Assembly (NCBI RefSeq): GCF_001050375.1
Contig: NZ_KQ130496.1
Span: 44,722-108,721 of the forward strand
Source: Catenovulum maritimum
GTDB lineage: Bacteria; Pseudomonadota; Gammaproteobacteria; Enterobacterales; Alteromonadaceae
Direction: 5' to 3'
DNA: 64,000 nucleotides
Position numbers and translations under genes: made by a program
The notes under the pieces: model-generated
The model's input: the letters and a program-made list of their open reading frames with translations, nothing else
The model's database searches: none
What the model was told of the DNA's origin: nothing
Shown: piece after piece, positions 40,945 to 50,599 of the stretch
How the letters are laid out: each line of letters opens with the position of its first letter
How positions within the stretch are numbered: the first letter of the stretch is position 1

Positions 40945-41058
40945 TTACTGTACCTTCTTAAATCAATATAGATTAAAACTTAAATACATTTATTTAAGTC
41001 AATTGGGGCTATTATCTAATACCTGACTAAATCGTTCAACTATTTTAGCTAGTTGAAG

Positions 41059-41787
41059 CTAATCTCTGTGGATCACTTCAGGCTGCCAATCGAATTCTTT
41101 TTCAGTGTGGCTATAGCTTTGTCCTGAACGTTTAGGCAAAGTGACGGTTAAGTGCACTCTTTCTGGCGTAAAATCAGGGTCGAGTACAAATTCACCTTCC
41201 AAAATCTGAAAATAACGGAAACTAAAGGTGTAGTCATTTTCAGTTGATTTTAGATCGGTTAAATTTAATGCTGCATTTCTATTATTTCTTGAACCGTTCA
41301 CCGTTAATTCTATGTAGCCTTTAGCAAATTTCTTTTGTTTGCTGGTTTGGACTAAAACAACTCGATACCGAAATTGGTTTTCAATGACGGTTGGTTCTAT
41401 TTGTAGCGTGTCTATCATCACGCCATCAGCGGTTAACTCTGGCGCCATTACATTTTGATAAAAACTAAGCTGCTCTTTTAGTCGGGTGTTGGTTTGTTGT
41501 AATTCTCTTAAGTCCTGTTGTAATTGTTGTAAGCTGAGTTTACCTACCTCTAGTTCAACTCGAGTGAAATTGAGTTTTTGTTCTACAGAAAATAAGTCTT
41601 TTTCTTTGACTAATAAATTTTGTTTCACTTTTGTTGCTTCAGCTAATTGAACTTTGTCTTGCCATTTAGCTATACTGAAACCTAGGAAGGCTGCGATGCC
41701 TAATAGTACAATGCCGGTTATTGTCGAATAAAATCTAAGATTAGCTCGAAAAATAAAGTCAAAATTACGTATTACGTGTTTTTTCAA
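41059..41787 (-). CDS. DUF6776-like membrane-anchored coiled-coil protein
   Basis: 242 aa with one transmembrane helix near residues 20-42 and a heptad-like coiled coil (about 45-115: VEQKLNFTRVELEVGKLSLQ). The C-terminal half is a beta-rich domain (RYRVVLVQTSKQKKFAKGYIELTVNG, HLTVTLPKRSGQ). This resembles the family often seen beside erpA in Alteromonadales. Function unknown; the topology suggests a periplasmic sandwich domain held at the inner membrane. Confidence 0.7.
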   Translation of the reverse strand: MKKHVIRNFDFIFRANLRFYSTITGIVLLGIAAFLGFSIAKWQDKVQLAEATKVKQNLLVKEKDLFSVEQKLNFTRVELEVGKLSLQQLQQDLRELQQTNTRLKEQLSFYQNVMAPELTADGVMIDTLQIEPTVIENQFRYRVVLVQTSKQKKFAKGYIELTVNGSRNNRNAALNLTDLKSTENDYTFSFRYFQILEGEFVLDPDFTPERVHLTVTLPKRSGQSYSHTEKEFDWQPEVIHRD

Positions 41788-41860
41788 AATGGTTCATTCT
41801 TATGTAGTTTTAAACTGCCTCAGTTTGTATGGAAGCAACTCAAATAAAATTAAAATATAG

Positions 41861-43567
41861 ATGCAGATAAAATATCAATTAAAACAACTTAGACGGCAGT
41901 TATCTTACCCTAAAATATCGGTTCAATTGAGTGTGTTAGGGCTTTTAGCTGGATTAAGTGCGTCTGCTCTTATTATTGCATTTCGTTGGTGTATTGAAAA
42001 TATTCAATTGCTTTATCTTCCCCGACCGGATGATTTTACAGATCTAGATAGCTTTACGCGTTTCTTACTCCCTATTATTGGCGCTTTATTAATTGTTTCG
42101 GTTGGATTAATTACCCAGTTTAAGCATTTTAGACTCGGTATTCCCTTTGTTATTTATCGATTAAAAGCTTTTTATGGCATGATGCCGATGCGAAATACAT
42201 TTAATCAATTCTTTGGTGGAATTGTCGCTATGTCGAGTGGCTTTTCTGTCGGTAAAGAAGGCCCTGCTGTGCATTTGGGGGCAGGTGCTTCGAGTTACTT
42301 AGGTAGTTGGTTGAAGCTCCCTTATAACTCAGTTCGAACGCTTTCGGCCTGCGGCATGGCTGCGGCTATTTCAGCTTCATTCAACACGCCATTGGCTGCG
42401 GTTATTTTTGTGATGGAGGTTGTATTACGCGAATATAAAACGCATGTATTCGTACCCGTAATGCTCGCTTCTGTTGTCGGTGCTGTATCGAGCCGACTGG
42501 TGTTTGGCCATAGTCAAGATTTGAGTGGTTTGAATATTACAGCTTTAGGGATTGAACATTATCCATATTTAGTTTTAATGGGGATATTAATCGGTTGTTT
42601 TGCTTTTGCTTTTAATCGCCAGTTGATTGAAATTTTAAGGGGCTTCAAAAAGGTAAATTTATTACCTCGATTACTGTTAGCTGGTTTATTGACCGCCATT
42701 ATTGGCTTTATCGTGCCTGAAGCACTTGGGACTGGGTTAGGTGCTATTGTTGTTGCTCAAGAGCATACAGGTAATGCGCAATTACTTATGACAGTGTTTA
42801 TTTGTAAAGCCTTACTTACCTTTTTTGCTATTGGTTTAGGTGTACCAGGAGGGGTTATCGGACCTATCTTAGGTCTGGGTATGATGCTAGGCACTTTACT
42901 GGCTTTATTGGCTTCTGCTTTTATTGGCAATGTAGATTTATACTCAAACATGTATGGAGTACTAGGATTAGCTGGATTAATGGCTGCTTGTTTAAATGCG
43001 CCAATGGCGGCTTTAACAACCGCTATGGAGATGACATATAGCCAAGAAATAATCGTACCTGCTATGTTAGTGATAGTTTGTGCTCATGTGGTCGCTGGGC
43101 AGGTATTTAAGAATCGGTCGTTATTCTTACAACAGCTTGAATTACAAAAGTTAGATTACAATACACCCCCTACATATGAGGTGTTGCAAAAAATCGGCGT
43201 AATGGCTGAGATGAAACAAAACTTCATTTTAGTTAAATCAAACGACGAGTCTGTACTCAGAAAAGCTTTAGATAGAGCAGGTAAAAAATTAGTTATTTAT
43301 AAGCAGTGTATAGAAGGTGGCGCGAGTTTTCAGCTTGTTAATTACGATGTGTCTCTCGATCCGCACGCAAGTTCGCCATTTCAATTTACAGAGCTTCAGG
43401 GGGTTGAATCTCGATATACTCTGGCCGAGCCTTACGAAATATTACAACATAAACGAACTGGTTCTGTTTATATTTTTGAAGAAGAGCTGGACGCGATTAT
43501 CGGCGTTATCAGCTGGGAACAGTTGCGTAAAAGATTAACCAAAGGCTCACTTGAGGGACCTGAATAA
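41861..43567 (+). CDS. CLC-family chloride channel/transporter
   Basis: 568 aa: an 18-helix CLC core (about 25-430) plus about 135 cytoplasmic residues that do not look like clear CBS pairs. Selectivity motifs are present: RLGIP, GKEGPAVHLG with the gating Glu, and GVIGPILGLG. At the position of E. coli ClcA Glu203 (FIIEEM) this protein reads FVMEVV, with Val at the second site. In known CLC proteins Val there is typical of channels and Glu of 2Cl/H exchangers, so this may be a channel. hemJ overlaps its last base. Confidence 0.9.
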   Translation: MQIKYQLKQLRRQLSYPKISVQLSVLGLLAGLSASALIIAFRWCIENIQLLYLPRPDDFTDLDSFTRFLLPIIGALLIVSVGLITQFKHFRLGIPFVIYRLKAFYGMMPMRNTFNQFFGGIVAMSSGFSVGKEGPAVHLGAGASSYLGSWLKLPYNSVRTLSACGMAAAISASFNTPLAAVIFVMEVVLREYKTHVFVPVMLASVVGAVSSRLVFGHSQDLSGLNITALGIEHYPYLVLMGILIGCFAFAFNRQLIEILRGFKKVNLLPRLLLAGLLTAIIGFIVPEALGTGLGAIVVAQEHTGNAQLLMTVFICKALLTFFAIGLGVPGGVIGPILGLGMMLGTLLALLASAFIGNVDLYSNMYGVLGLAGLMAACLNAPMAALTTAMEMTYSQEIIVPAMLVIVCAHVVAGQVFKNRSLFLQQLELQKLDYNTPPTYEVLQKIGVMAEMKQNFILVKSNDESVLRKALDRAGKKLVIYKQCIEGGASFQLVNYDVSLDPHASSPFQFTELQGVESRYTLAEPYEILQHKRTGSVYIFEEELDAIIGVISWEQLRKRLTKGSLEGPE

Positions 43568-43995
43568 TGACAATTTTATGGCTTAAGGCTTTCCATATCA
43601 TTTTTATGGTTGCTTGGTTTGCTGGCATTTTTTATTTTCCACGCTTGTTGGTGTATCACGCTGAAAATCAAGATAAGAATGTTTCAGAGCAACTTAAAGT
43701 AATGGAGCGCAGGTTACTCTTTTTTGTGACTCCCTTTGCGGTATTAACGGCTGTATTTGGGGTTTGGATAATTTATATATATGGTAGTGAGTGGTTTAAA
43801 GTGAGCCATTGGCTACATGCTAAACTGTCGCTAGTTATTTTCTTATATGCTTATCATGCATATTGCTTTAAGTTGTTGAAAGACTTTAAATTAGACCGAA
43901 ATACGCGCAGCGGAAAATTTTATCGATGGTTTAATGAGTTGCCTGTTTTGGTTTTATTTGCTGTCGTCATTCTTGCAGTGGTTAAGCCTTTTTAG
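43567..43995 (+). CDS. hemJ: Protoporphyrinogen IX oxidase HemJ
   Basis: HemJ is a membrane haem-synthesis enzyme found in bacteria without HemY/HemG. The 142-aa protein has four predicted helices, His10 in LKAFHIIFMVAWFAG, YFPRLLVYHA, and a conserved WLHAKLSLVI block. It starts at the last base of the CLC gene, so the two are translationally coupled. Confidence 0.93.
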   Translation: MTILWLKAFHIIFMVAWFAGIFYFPRLLVYHAENQDKNVSEQLKVMERRLLFFVTPFAVLTAVFGVWIIYIYGSEWFKVSHWLHAKLSLVIFLYAYHAYCFKLLKDFKLDRNTRSGKFYRWFNELPVLVLFAVVILAVVKPF

Positions 43996-44005
43996 GTTTA
44001 ACCAC
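43978..44005. terminator. Hairpin at the hemJ end (weak)
   Basis: GTGGTTAA(G)CC / GG(T)TTAACCAC with a TTTTTA loop overlaps the hemJ stop. It lies between hemJ and the convergent nagB-II gene. No U-tract follows on either strand. Confidence 0.4.
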
Positions 44006-44030
44006 TTAACAGATCAACAAGCTTTAATCT

Positions 44031-45029
44031 CTAAACTGTTTTAGTTATCTTTTGTAGACCAGGTGGGTTATCTGGGTTTACACCATGAGCCTGTGCTATT
44101 GCAGGAATATCTAAATAAAATCTTTGTAGCAGAGTTAAAGGTTCTAATCTAGCAGGAACATTCTTTAGTTTTTGCTGCACATGATGTATTTGACTGTGAC
44201 TTTTGTCGAATTGGTTAATAAAATCCATGTGCGATTGATACGATTCATCATTAATTAATACATTTAAAATCTTAAGTCTATGCTCTGCTAATCCGACGGC
44301 GCCATGCTGAAACTCAGCTGTACTAAATGGTTCTGCATGAATACCACACAGTCCCTTTAGCTTAAGCGATATCTCTTTTGCGACAGCGTAGCCAAAACCT
44401 CGGCCTAATATTGCGCAGTGCTCTGTTTCGGCAAAATTATCAGGTGTCAGGATTGGAGATGAGTCTATTGACTGCTGTAAATATTCAGGCAGCTGCAAAA
44501 TCGATCTTTTGAGCTCTTTATTGTGTGACCAAGTTGCTGCAAGTTGAAGTAGTGCAGATAAAGTTGCTAAATACGTTTTAGTCGCGCCTATCGCTTCTTG
44601 TGTACCTGCTTTTAAAGGCAAGATGACATCGATGAGTTCAGCTAGTGGAGAATTTTCGTCATTGACTATTGCAACTACAAAAGCGCCTGCATCTTTTGCC
44701 ATTTTTGCTTGTTGTAAGATGTCTGGGCTACGGCCTGACTGAGAGATAACAATAACAAGAGATTGCGATAATTGTATTTGTTTACCATAAATGCTGGTCA
44801 CTGATGGCGCAGCGGTAACGACGGGGATACCTGTTTCTATCTCAAATAAATACTTAGCAAATCCAGTTGCGTTGTCTGATGAACCCCGTCCAACCATATA
44901 AATGAACTTGGGCTGCATAATTTTTAAATGAGAACCTAATTTTTCAATTGTGTGCTCATTTTCATCTAACTGTTCAGCAACCCTTGCTGGAGTTTCTTTG
45001 GCTTCCTTGATTAATAAAGCGTCAGTCAT
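44031..45029 (-). CDS. nagB-II: SIS-type glucosamine-6-phosphate deaminase NagB-II
   Basis: 332 aa with two SIS domains (about 30-165 and 190-320). Phosphosugar-binding motifs: MVGRGSSDNATG, ISQSGRSPDILQ, LGRGFGYAVAKE and AEFQHG (the catalytic region in GlmS-like isomerases). This SIS enzyme replaces canonical NagB in Shewanella and relatives, converting GlcN-6-P to fructose-6-P and ammonia. It follows nagK on the same strand by about 115 nt. nagA and a GlcNAc transporter are not in the window. Confidence 0.85.
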   Translation of the reverse strand: MTDALLIKEAKETPARVAEQLDENEHTIEKLGSHLKIMQPKFIYMVGRGSSDNATGFAKYLFEIETGIPVVTAAPSVTSIYGKQIQLSQSLVIVISQSGRSPDILQQAKMAKDAGAFVVAIVNDENSPLAELIDVILPLKAGTQEAIGATKTYLATLSALLQLAATWSHNKELKRSILQLPEYLQQSIDSSPILTPDNFAETEHCAILGRGFGYAVAKEISLKLKGLCGIHAEPFSTAEFQHGAVGLAEHRLKILNVLINDESYQSHMDFINQFDKSHSQIHHVQQKLKNVPARLEPLTLLQRFYLDIPAIAQAHGVNPDNPPGLQKITKTV

Positions 45030-45144
45030 ATACTGTTCTGCTATTCTAATATCGCCTAAATTTAATGATTAACTCTAACAGGATTTACTCTGCTGTTAAT
45101 TGCTTTTATATATCAATTTGATCCTAGCCTATGCAGGAAAGACA

Positions 45145-46050
45145 TTAAAAAACGCCAGAGGTTAGTGATTTGTTATTAGTTTGTATTGGTTTTGTGTTTA
45201 ATAACTGAAAAGCGCCATATACAGGTGCAATGTTATTAACTATAACTTGGCTTTGAGATTCACTAGGTAAGTGTTTAGCTAACTTAGACGCAATGCCGCC
45301 CATTAGATAAATTGGGTTGCTTGATAAGTCACTGAGACGGCTAATTAATTGGGATAAGTATGCAATAGCTTGATCTAATATCTTTAAGCTTATTGGATCT
45401 GAATGCGCAATGGATTCAAAAAAGTAAGGGGTTAACTTGGCATATTCAGCTGGTGCTGCTTTGAGCCAATATTGGCAAAGCTCGGTTGCGGTTTGGCACT
45501 GACTTGCTTGCATTACCTGATTGACTATATTTGACATAGATTCGAAGCCATCTAAGGCTAATAGGCTATGTTCAACTAAACGCTTTCCTATCCACGCCCC
45601 TGAAGCTTGATCTCCCAGTAATAGACCATGGCCACCGAGCATAATTTCAGTTTCAGGCGTAATGGCTAAGGCACAGCTTCCTGTGCCTGTGATAATTGCC
45701 GAGCCATATTGAGAGTCACTTGCTGCATAAACTGATAAATGCAGGTCAGTGGTGAAATCAAATTGCTTAAAATCATGCTGCCAAATTCTGAGTCTGTCAG
45801 CGACAGCTGGAACATTGACACCAGCAAAGCCTCCTAAAAGGTGACAGTCTGAGCGTTGGATTTTTTTAATATTTGCAGTTTTTAATAAGCCATCGACAGT
45901 GGCTTGCAAGTTTGAAATGGCTTGTTCAAAGTCAGTTGCAAAGTTAGTCCCTTTACCTATAAATTGGACTAATTCTTTGTGTTCTTGGTTGAATAAAACC
46001 GCATGAGTTTTACTCCCGCCACCATCTAATGCGATAAAGTAGTTTGGCAA
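45145..46050 (-). CDS. nagK: N-acetylglucosamine kinase, BadF/BadG family
   Basis: 301 aa of the ASKHA fold: DGGGSKTHAVLF (phosphate 1), GGFAGVN, ITGTGSCAL (phosphate 2) and GDQASGAWIGKR (adenosine region). It phosphorylates imported GlcNAc as in the Shewanella non-PTS pathway. It starts 4 nt after the dolP gene, so it appears added to the lpoA-yraN-diaA-dolP operon. nagB-II lies downstream. Confidence 0.85.
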   Translation of the reverse strand: MPNYFIALDGGGSKTHAVLFNQEHKELVQFIGKGTNFATDFEQAISNLQATVDGLLKTANIKKIQRSDCHLLGGFAGVNVPAVADRLRIWQHDFKQFDFTTDLHLSVYAASDSQYGSAIITGTGSCALAITPETEIMLGGHGLLLGDQASGAWIGKRLVEHSLLALDGFESMSNIVNQVMQASQCQTATELCQYWLKAAPAEYAKLTPYFFESIAHSDPISLKILDQAIAYLSQLISRLSDLSSNPIYLMGGIASKLAKHLPSESQSQVIVNNIAPVYGAFQLLNTKPIQTNNKSLTSGVF

Positions 46051-46054
46051 AATT

Positions 46055-46648
46055 TTAGCCTTGCTTAACGGGTTCTTGATAATCTTGGAAAACGTCAGTG
46101 ACTTTCTTCACACCGGCAATGTTTCGGGCAATAGTGATCGCGACTTTTTTCTCTCTCGGAGTCAGCATCCCCATTAAGAAAACTTCGCCTTTCTCAGTGT
46201 AAATTTTAACGTGATTACCGTTTAACTCTTTATCCGCAAGCATTCTGGATTTTATTTTAGTTGAAATCCAAGCATCCTTACCGGCTTCAGATGCTGTGAT
46301 TTTTTCATCTATTCTAATTTCATTGTATAAATCAATAAAGTTAGGGTATTGGCTGCTAATGTCGAGCACTTTATCTCGTAAAAAGTCAGATGGCGCTTGA
46401 CCAATTAATAAGATATGACGATTAAAGCTGAGTACTTTTACATTAACAGATTCGTCTAACTCTGCTTCTTTTAACCATCTTACGACTTTGCTTTCTATTT
46501 CTTTATCTTCAACTTGTGCGCCGAGTGTACGTCTGTCGTTGGCAACCACGGCTGTTGTGCCTGCAGCGCCTGCAAATAACATAGCGACGCAACCAGATAA
46601 AACTGGCGTTAAGATTAAACAAGTGAGAAGGGGTAAAGCTAATTTCAT
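46055..46648 (-). CDS. dolP: Outer membrane BON-domain lipoprotein DolP (YraP)
   Basis: 197 aa with a lipoprotein signal (LSGC, Cys19) and two BON domains (about 48-115 and 125-190: VRWLKEAELDESVNVKVLSFNRH; KSRMLADKELNGNHVKIYT). DolP sits in the outer membrane, binds anionic phospholipid at division sites and supports envelope integrity. It follows diaA by 1 nt. Confidence 0.95.
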   Translation of the reverse strand: MKLALPLLTCLILTPVLSGCVAMLFAGAAGTTAVVANDRRTLGAQVEDKEIESKVVRWLKEAELDESVNVKVLSFNRHILLIGQAPSDFLRDKVLDISSQYPNFIDLYNEIRIDEKITASEAGKDAWISTKIKSRMLADKELNGNHVKIYTEKGEVFLMGMLTPREKKVAITIARNIAGVKKVTDVFQDYQEPVKQG

Positions 46649-46649
46649 A

Positions 46650-47234
46650 TTACATTCCTGGGAATAAAGTTTTTTCTATTGCGTCACATATGCTGTGAGT
46701 TACGAGCTGATGCACTTCGTTAATTCGGATAGGTATATCCGAAGGTACTCTAATTTCTACATCGTTAGGACCTAACAACCCAGCGATTTCACCACCATCT
46801 GACCCAGTTAACGCCACAACCAACATATCTTTAGATAAAGCTGCTTCTATTGTTCTTAACGCGGTTGGTGAATTAGGGTGAGAGCTGATAATGACCAGAA
46901 CATCTCCAGCTTGGGCTATGGCTCTTAATTGAATTGCAAACTGCTGTGTTGCTTGATCTTCATCGCTTAACATAGAAGAAAGCATAGGATCTGGACACAA
47001 GGTAATTGCAGGCAACCCTGGTCTTTCATGCTCTAACTTGTAGTTAAGCGCATTTGCTAAAATGAGTGAAATTGGGTGAGAAAAGCTCTCGCCACAGCAA
47101 ATGATTTTTTTCTCCGCAAGTAATGCGTTTAGCATTGTCATTGCAGCGGTTTCGATAATAGGCGCTAATACGTCTAATGCTGCAATTTTAGTATGTATAC
47201 TTTCGGTAAAACTTTGTTTTATTAATTCTTGCAT
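46650..47234 (-). CDS. diaA: DnaA initiator-associating protein DiaA
   Basis: 194-aa single SIS-domain protein related to phosphoheptose isomerase GmhA. In E. coli DiaA binds DnaA and promotes initiation at oriC. The region KKIICCGESFSHPISLILANAL and DVLVIISSHPNSP match. The dolP and yraN neighbours favour DiaA over GmhA. Confidence 0.93.
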   Translation of the reverse strand: MQELIKQSFTESIHTKIAALDVLAPIIETAAMTMLNALLAEKKIICCGESFSHPISLILANALNYKLEHERPGLPAITLCPDPMLSSMLSDEDQATQQFAIQLRAIAQAGDVLVIISSHPNSPTALRTIEAALSKDMLVVALTGSDGGEIAGLLGPNDVEIRVPSDIPIRINEVHQLVTHSICDAIEKTLFPGM

Positions 47235-47276
47235 CTGAATATCGATAAGCCAATGACTATGTGGGGACTATTTTAC

Positions 47277-47648
47277 TTAAAAGGCGTTTTTAATCCAGTT
47301 AGGATTTTTACTGTCTTGATCAAAAACCACTGCGTCAAATCTAATTGCAGTGTGGTTTATATTTAGTTTGTTTTGTTGCAAGTAGTACATAGCAGCAGAT
47401 TTTACCTTCTTTTGTTTGCTTGGTGTAATGGTCGCAGCAGCTGAGCCATGGCTCGACTTTGCTCTGAATCTTACTTCGACAAACAGGTAAGTACTTTGTT
47501 CAATACAAATCAGATCGATTTCGCCCGTTTTACAGTTGAAATTTTGCTCTATACATTGAACATTGTTTGAAGCTAAAAATTTTTTAGCTTGTTGTTCGTA
47601 ATCTTGCCCAACGAGTCTTTTACTGACGTTCTGAAATAAGGGCGACAT
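47277..47648 (-). CDS. yraN: YraN (UPF0102) endonuclease-like protein
   Basis: 123 aa. A nuclease-like core TGEIDLICIE..FVEVRFRA carries the expected acid residues (Asp, Glu) and Lys. AAKKFL and YDEQ-type helices start it. Its start overlaps the lpoA end by 29 nt; a start nearer 47620 is possible. Biological role unknown. Confidence 0.93.
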   Translation of the reverse strand: MSPLFQNVSKRLVGQDYEQQAKKFLASNNVQCIEQNFNCKTGEIDLICIEQSTYLFVEVRFRAKSSHGSAAATITPSKQKKVKSAAMYYLQQNKLNINHTAIRFDAVVFDQDSKNPNWIKNAF

Positions 47649-49479
47649 TAGTTATTCTTCCATTTTCAAATTTAGCCCAACGCAGATCCCGCTCTACGTT
47701 TCCTTTAGCACTTAATTTAATATCACCGGTTAAACCTTGATGGATAAAGCCCGGAAACACTCTCATTTTGGCTAAGTTAGGCAGTAGATTAAAGCTGTCG
47801 TAGCCTAACGCAAAAAACGGGCTTAAATCGTCATTTTGATCTTTCCAAATGCTTTTCATTTGTTCAGCTAAAACAGCTTGATTTGCTTTGCCGGGTAATC
47901 GCCAAGGTATGTCACTGAATACAACTTGGTTTAAGTCTCGTAAATCGGCTTGGTTTAATTCGCTGCTATAGCTTCTAGAACTAGCGTATATCGGAATTAG
48001 ACGAGCAAATGGCGCTGTATTAACATCAATAAATGGCTTCAATATTTGGGTTTGCGTGGCATCAGCTATAATATAAATTACGTCTATATCTCTTCTGTTT
48101 CTGGCATCTGCTTCAAATTGCTTTGGCTGTTCAAAGAGTAATTTAATACTTTTAATTCTTGATTTACTTGGACCCGTTTCCATTAGTTGTTCAACACTTT
48201 TTTTCATTTCTGATGTGTTGCTGAAATAACTAATTTCAGGTTCGTTCTCTGTTTTGGCCAAAAAATGTTGTTTGAAAGCTTCGGCCATTCGTTTGCCTTT
48301 GCTATCAGCTGCCGCTAAAACGATAGGTTTTTTATAGCCTAACTTAATCATTTTGCTTGCCGCTTGTATTGCTTCTGCTTCTGGCGCTAAAGTAAAACTG
48401 TACTCAGTTTCGCTCAATTCTAATTCATCATTTAGCGCGTTAAGCCAAAGTTTTGGTATTTCTAGCCCAAGTCCATTTAATTTAACGATATTGTCTTTGA
48501 GTAACGGACCTATGATGAAGTCGTATTCTGCTGCGATAAATTCGCTAGGATTTAATGCTTGGTCTGCTTGCCATAAGTTGGTGTCGATAAATTCTATTGT
48601 TGCATTTGAACTAATTGGACTAAAGCGAGCTGCTAAAATACCCTGTTGTATCGCTTCACCTTGTTTATGAAATTTGCCACTTAGTGGTAGGAAAACAGCG
48701 ACTTTCTGCGGCGTAAAGGTTTCCACTGCTAGCGCTAATTGTAATTTTTCTGGTAATTGCTGAGCGGCAGGGTGGCTAGGGTTTTGTGCTTGCCAACGAC
48801 GAATATTGATTAACAGCTGTTCTGCTGAATGTGCATACGAATGGGTGATATTCAGCAGGGCTAGCCATGCGCTTAGTTCAACTTTATCGGGCGACTGAAA
48901 ATAACTAAACGCTGTGCTTTCTAAGTTAATGAGGTCTTGCCAAATTAAACTGTTTTGCTGATCAATATCAGCAGTATCGGTTAACCAATTTTTTAGGTTT
49001 ATCCTCGCATTTGCCGCTTCTAAGAAATGTTGGGTGTTAGAGGCACTTACGCTTTGTGCTAGAAACAACCTAGCTTCAAACCCTTGTAATGTGTCTATGT
49101 CTTTAATCAATGGAAAGGCTTGAGCATACTTTTGGTAGCGGATTAGAGACTCTGCTTTAAACAAAGCGTATTGATTTTTGATAAATTTACTCATTAGAAC
49201 TGTATCTAGGCTAGATAACAGCGCATAAGCTTTTGCGGTTTCTTGCTGTTCTAGCCAAGCATCAGCAGCCCTTACATACCAAAGTGTTGCATGAGTGTCA
49301 TTTGCCGCGTTTTGAGCTTTTTGTAAATAATCATCTGCAGTTAATTTTTGTACCTGCGGTGCTTGTGTTTCAACTACTTTTTTTACTGGTTCAACTTTTT
49401 TTGTTGAACCACAGCTAATTAGCTGAATGGAGCATAGGATAAGTACAAGTTTAACGAAAAGGTTTTTAATAACACACAT
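47620..49479 (-). CDS. lpoA: Penicillin-binding protein activator LpoA
   Basis: LpoA is an outer membrane lipoprotein that activates PBP1A transpeptidase. In 619 aa, Cys23 follows the LISC lipobox. A TPR-like N-domain (about 45-245) precedes a large two-lobed type-1 binding fold (about 255-610: VAVFLPLSGKFHKQGEAIQQGI, FIIGPLLKDN, IPIYASSRSYS). Order lpoA-yraN-diaA-dolP matches E. coli. Confidence 0.96.
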   Translation of the reverse strand: MCVIKNLFVKLVLILCSIQLISCGSTKKVEPVKKVVETQAPQVQKLTADDYLQKAQNAANDTHATLWYVRAADAWLEQQETAKAYALLSSLDTVLMSKFIKNQYALFKAESLIRYQKYAQAFPLIKDIDTLQGFEARLFLAQSVSASNTQHFLEAANARINLKNWLTDTADIDQQNSLIWQDLINLESTAFSYFQSPDKVELSAWLALLNITHSYAHSAEQLLINIRRWQAQNPSHPAAQQLPEKLQLALAVETFTPQKVAVFLPLSGKFHKQGEAIQQGILAARFSPISSNATIEFIDTNLWQADQALNPSEFIAAEYDFIIGPLLKDNIVKLNGLGLEIPKLWLNALNDELELSETEYSFTLAPEAEAIQAASKMIKLGYKKPIVLAAADSKGKRMAEAFKQHFLAKTENEPEISYFSNTSEMKKSVEQLMETGPSKSRIKSIKLLFEQPKQFEADARNRRDIDVIYIIADATQTQILKPFIDVNTAPFARLIPIYASSRSYSSELNQADLRDLNQVVFSDIPWRLPGKANQAVLAEQMKSIWKDQNDDLSPFFALGYDSFNLLPNLAKMRVFPGFIHQGLTGDIKLSAKGNVERDLRWAKFENGRITNVALISERQ

Positions 49480-49687
49480 TTAACAAAAGGTTCTGTCTTG
49501 ATTATCAACCAAGTTAGTATATACCCAATGCCGTTATACTGGCTAGGTTAAACTGCACACACTTGAGTTTTCTTGGACATAATTTGACTCACTCGTTAGC
49601 TTGGTTTTGAAACAATTTATCTCACATTAATATGGTTTACGTATATACTGCTGCCCATTAAAAAAGTCATTGGATAATGAGGTTGAG

Positions 49688-50518
49688 ATGTCACAGCTTG
49701 GTGAACTATTTGTTGTTGCTACGCCAATTGGTAACTTAGAAGATATGAGTCAAAGAGCATTAAGTGTTTTAAATAATGTTGATTTGATTGCAGCAGAGGA
49801 CACAAGGCATGCAGGCAAGCTATTGTCTCATTTTTCAGTCACAACTAAATGTATTGCCTATCATGACCACAATGAAGATGGTCAAAGCCAAAGATTAATT
49901 GAACAGCTTTTAGCTGGTGTTTCTATTGCGCTTATCTCAGATGCGGGCACTCCGCTAATCAATGACCCTGGCTATAAACTCGTTCGACGATGTCGAGAAA
50001 ATAATATTAGAGTGATTCCTGTACCTGGTGCATGCGCAGTGATAACAGCGCTATGCGCGGCAGGCGTTGCCACCGATGAATTTTATTTTGGCGGCTTTTT
50101 ACCTGCGAAATCAAATGCTCGCCAAGCGACTTTGGCAAAATTAAAAGACGTAAGTTTTACTGCTGTTTATTATGAGTCGACTCATCGAATCTTGGCTTGT
50201 CTAGCTGATTTAGAAAAAGCACTAGGCGCAGATAAACAAATTGTAATTTGTCGAGAGCTAACCAAAACCTTTGAGACGATACACTCAGCAAGCGTCAGCG
50301 AATGCTTGGAGTGGATTAAGGCAGATCACAATCAGCAAAAAGGCGAATTTGTTTTAGTGATTGAAGCCGACAAATCAGATAATGAAATAGACGAAAAGTG
50401 CGTTGAGTTATTAAAAAAATTAACCCCCCACATGCCTTTAAAAACAGCCGCAGGTATAGTAGCAGATACTTATGGTGTGAAAAAGAAAGCCATTTATGAG
50501 ATAGGGATCTCGTTGTAG
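49688..50518 (+). CDS. rsmI: 16S rRNA (cytidine-1402 2'-O)-methyltransferase RsmI
   Basis: RsmI methylates C1402 in the ribosomal P site. I choose the ATG at 49688 (MSQLGELFVV, 276 aa) with GAGG just upstream; a TTG at 49670 is also open but has no ribosome site. VVATPIGNLEDMSQRAL, ISDAGTPLINDPGY, VPGACAVITAL and YESTHRI are diagnostic. It is divergent from lpoA, as in E. coli. Confidence 0.97.
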   Translation: MSQLGELFVVATPIGNLEDMSQRALSVLNNVDLIAAEDTRHAGKLLSHFSVTTKCIAYHDHNEDGQSQRLIEQLLAGVSIALISDAGTPLINDPGYKLVRRCRENNIRVIPVPGACAVITALCAAGVATDEFYFGGFLPAKSNARQATLAKLKDVSFTAVYYESTHRILACLADLEKALGADKQIVICRELTKTFETIHSASVSECLEWIKADHNQQKGEFVLVIEADKSDNEIDEKCVELLKKLTPHMPLKTAAGIVADTYGVKKKAIYEIGISL

Positions 50519-50599
50519 CGATAATTACTCTTTGTAATTTAATCGTTTCACTGCTTATAATGAAACAGCAGTAACTACCAATTATATAAGGAATTTAAA

